Position numbers and translations under genes: made by a program
Notes under the pieces: model-generated
Database searches by the model: none
What the model was told of the DNA's origin: nothing
Seen by the model: the letters and a program-made list of their open reading frames with translations, nothing else
Origin: Phyllobacterium zundukense
GTDB taxonomy: Bacteria > Pseudomonadota > Alphaproteobacteria > Rhizobiales > Rhizobiaceae
Direction of reading: 5' to 3'
DNA length: 64,000 nucleotides
NCBI RefSeq assembly: GCF_002764115.1
Contig: NZ_CP017940.1
Coordinates: 2,206,501-2,270,500 of the forward strand
In this document: positions 63,004-64,000 of the stretch, in pieces
How the letters are laid out: each line of letters starts with the position of its first letter
Numbering within the stretch: the stretch's first letter is position 1

Positions 63004-64000
63004 GTGGGATTGAATGTAACGCGCTCGGTGTTGCCGACGTGGTTCGCACGGCTTGCGTGCGGGACGGCGGTGCTATGCCTAGCGGGCGGGATTTCGCTCC
63101 CAGCCTATGCCCAGACAGGCGACGCGCTTGTCGGCAATATTCAGACGGATCCAAACGCACAATTGCTGCTGGAGTCGGATGAGCTCGTCTATGACATCAA
63201 CGCCAAGACCATCTCTGCAGTGGGCGGCGTGCAGATCGACTATGACGGAAACCGGCTTGTAGCGCGCCAGGTTACCTATGATCAGAATACCGGCCGACTC
63301 AAAGCCATGGGCAAGGTCGAGATTGTCGAAAAAGACGGCAATCGCATCTACGCCGATAATCTCGACATTACCGACGATTTCCGGGAAGGCTTCGTCAACG
63401 CCTTGCGGGTCGAGGCCGCTGACAATACGCGCTTTGCGGCCGAAAGTGCCGAACGTATCGGCGGCGAGCTGACGACGTTCAATAATGGTATCTATACCGC
63501 CTGCGAGCCCTGCCGTGCCAAGCCGGACAAGGCGCCGCTGTGGCAGGTACGCGCGCAGAAGATCGTCTGGAACGGCAAGAAGAAAACCATTCGCTTCGAG
63601 CGCGGCCGCTTTGAAATGTTCGGCATGCCTCTGGCGTTCCTGCCGGCATTCGAAATCGCCGACCCAACGGTGAAGCGCAAGAGCGGCTTCCTGATGCCGA
63701 GCTACCGCTACGAAACCGATCTTGGTTATGGTGTCAGCGTTCCCTATTTCTGGGCGCTCGCGCCCAATTACGATCTGACGCTCACCGGCACCGGCTATAC
63801 CAAGCAGGGCTTTCTCGGCGAGGCCGAGTGGCGCCACCGACTGGCCAATGGCGCGTATAGCATCAAGCTTGCTGGTATCAGTCAGATGAACCCCGACGAG
63901 TTTAACGATAGCGAGCCGGAGGACCAATCCAAGAACCGCGGAATGATCGGTACGAGTGGCGCATTTCAGATCAATCCGCGCTGGTCATACGGTTGGAATG
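63004..64000 (+). CDS. lptD: LPS-assembly protein LptD, N-terminal part (cut by window edge)
   Basis: 332 codons are open to the right edge from a GTG at 63004, which follows the lptG stop by 1 bp. Signal peptide (LACGTAVLCLAGGISLPAYA), an N-terminal LptA-like beta-jellyroll (LLLESDELVYDINAKTISAV, VQIDYDGNRLVARQ), then the first barrel strands (FEMFGMPLAFLPAFE, KSGFLMPSYRYETDLGYG). Early Cys in YTACEPCRAK fits the disulfide pair that activates LptD. The rest of the barrel is outside the window. Confidence 0.95.
   Translation, partial: MGLNVTRSVLPTWFARLACGTAVLCLAGGISLPAYAQTGDALVGNIQTDPNAQLLLESDELVYDINAKTISAVGGVQIDYDGNRLVARQVTYDQNTGRLKAMGKVEIVEKDGNRIYADNLDITDDFREGFVNALRVEAADNTRFAAESAERIGGELTTFNNGIYTACEPCRAKPDKAPLWQVRAQKIVWNGKKKTIRFERGRFEMFGMPLAFLPAFEIADPTVKRKSGFLMPSYRYETDLGYGVSVPYFWALAPNYDLTLTGTGYTKQGFLGEAEWRHRLANGAYSIKLAGISQMNPDEFNDSEPEDQSKNRGMIGTSGAFQINPRWSYGWN

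Overview
The window reads as a chromosomal segment of an alphaproteobacterium of the order Hyphomicrobiales (Rhizobiales), most likely Brucellaceae or Phyllobacteriaceae. The grounds are an Omp25/Omp31-type outer-membrane protein, the four-gene general L-amino-acid transporter aapJQMP, the DnaA-inactivator HdaA, an NDUFS4-like complex I accessory subunit, a zf-CHCC protein, moderately high G+C, and many GTG/TTG starts and ATGA overlaps. The genus cannot be fixed from sequence alone.

Layout. 1-3.5 kb: the N-terminal part of aspS (cut by the left edge), divergent rnd, and an EamA permease. 3.5-6.8 kb: a divergent pair of exported hydrolases, a beta-lactamase-fold enzyme and an SGNH/autotransporter-like protein, both interrupted by a one-base frameshift. 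6.8-10.5 kb: the ppx-ppk polyphosphate operon. 10.8-12.5 kb: a 24-bp perfect inverted repeat, a zf-CHCC protein and a flavin monooxygenase. 12.5-17 kb: aapJQMP. 17-20 kb: a PAP2 phosphatase, metC and a small His/Cys-rich plus DUF305 pair. 20-29 kb: an accessory-looking stretch of small lipoproteins, very small membrane proteins, an orphan MCE protein, LysR and LysE-type genes. About 26.95-31.97 kb: a small island at the 3' end of tRNA-Arg(TCT). It is bounded by a partial duplicate of that tRNA and carries a Tat-exported alpha/beta hydrolase and a class III nucleotide cyclase broken by an in-frame TAG. 32-37 kb: tRNA-Pro, hdaA, an AI-2E family permease, a CDP-alcohol phosphatidyltransferase and purMN. 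37-44.6 kb: a stand-alone molybdopterin oxidoreductase, two glutathione transferases, a second EamA permease, rlmJ, a secreted RNase T2 and the Omp25-like protein. 45-50 kb: an SDR, uvrC, pgsA, moaD, moaE and a META-domain gene, closely packed or overlapping, then ndk. 50.4-60.4 kb: GSTs, DinB, an ABC-F ATPase, acetyltransferases, an MFS pump divergent from a cysteine-rich HTH regulator, holC and pepA. 60.7-64 kb: lptF-lptG-lptD, with lptD cut by the right edge.

Most of the window is ordinary housekeeping DNA. The least ordinary parts are the tRNA-Arg island with no recognisable integrase, the TAG-interrupted cyclase inside it, the neighbouring pair of frameshifted exported hydrolases, the group of tiny single-helix proteins, and several dispersed palindromic repeats. 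I did not find a clearly new multi-gene defence or biosynthetic system.
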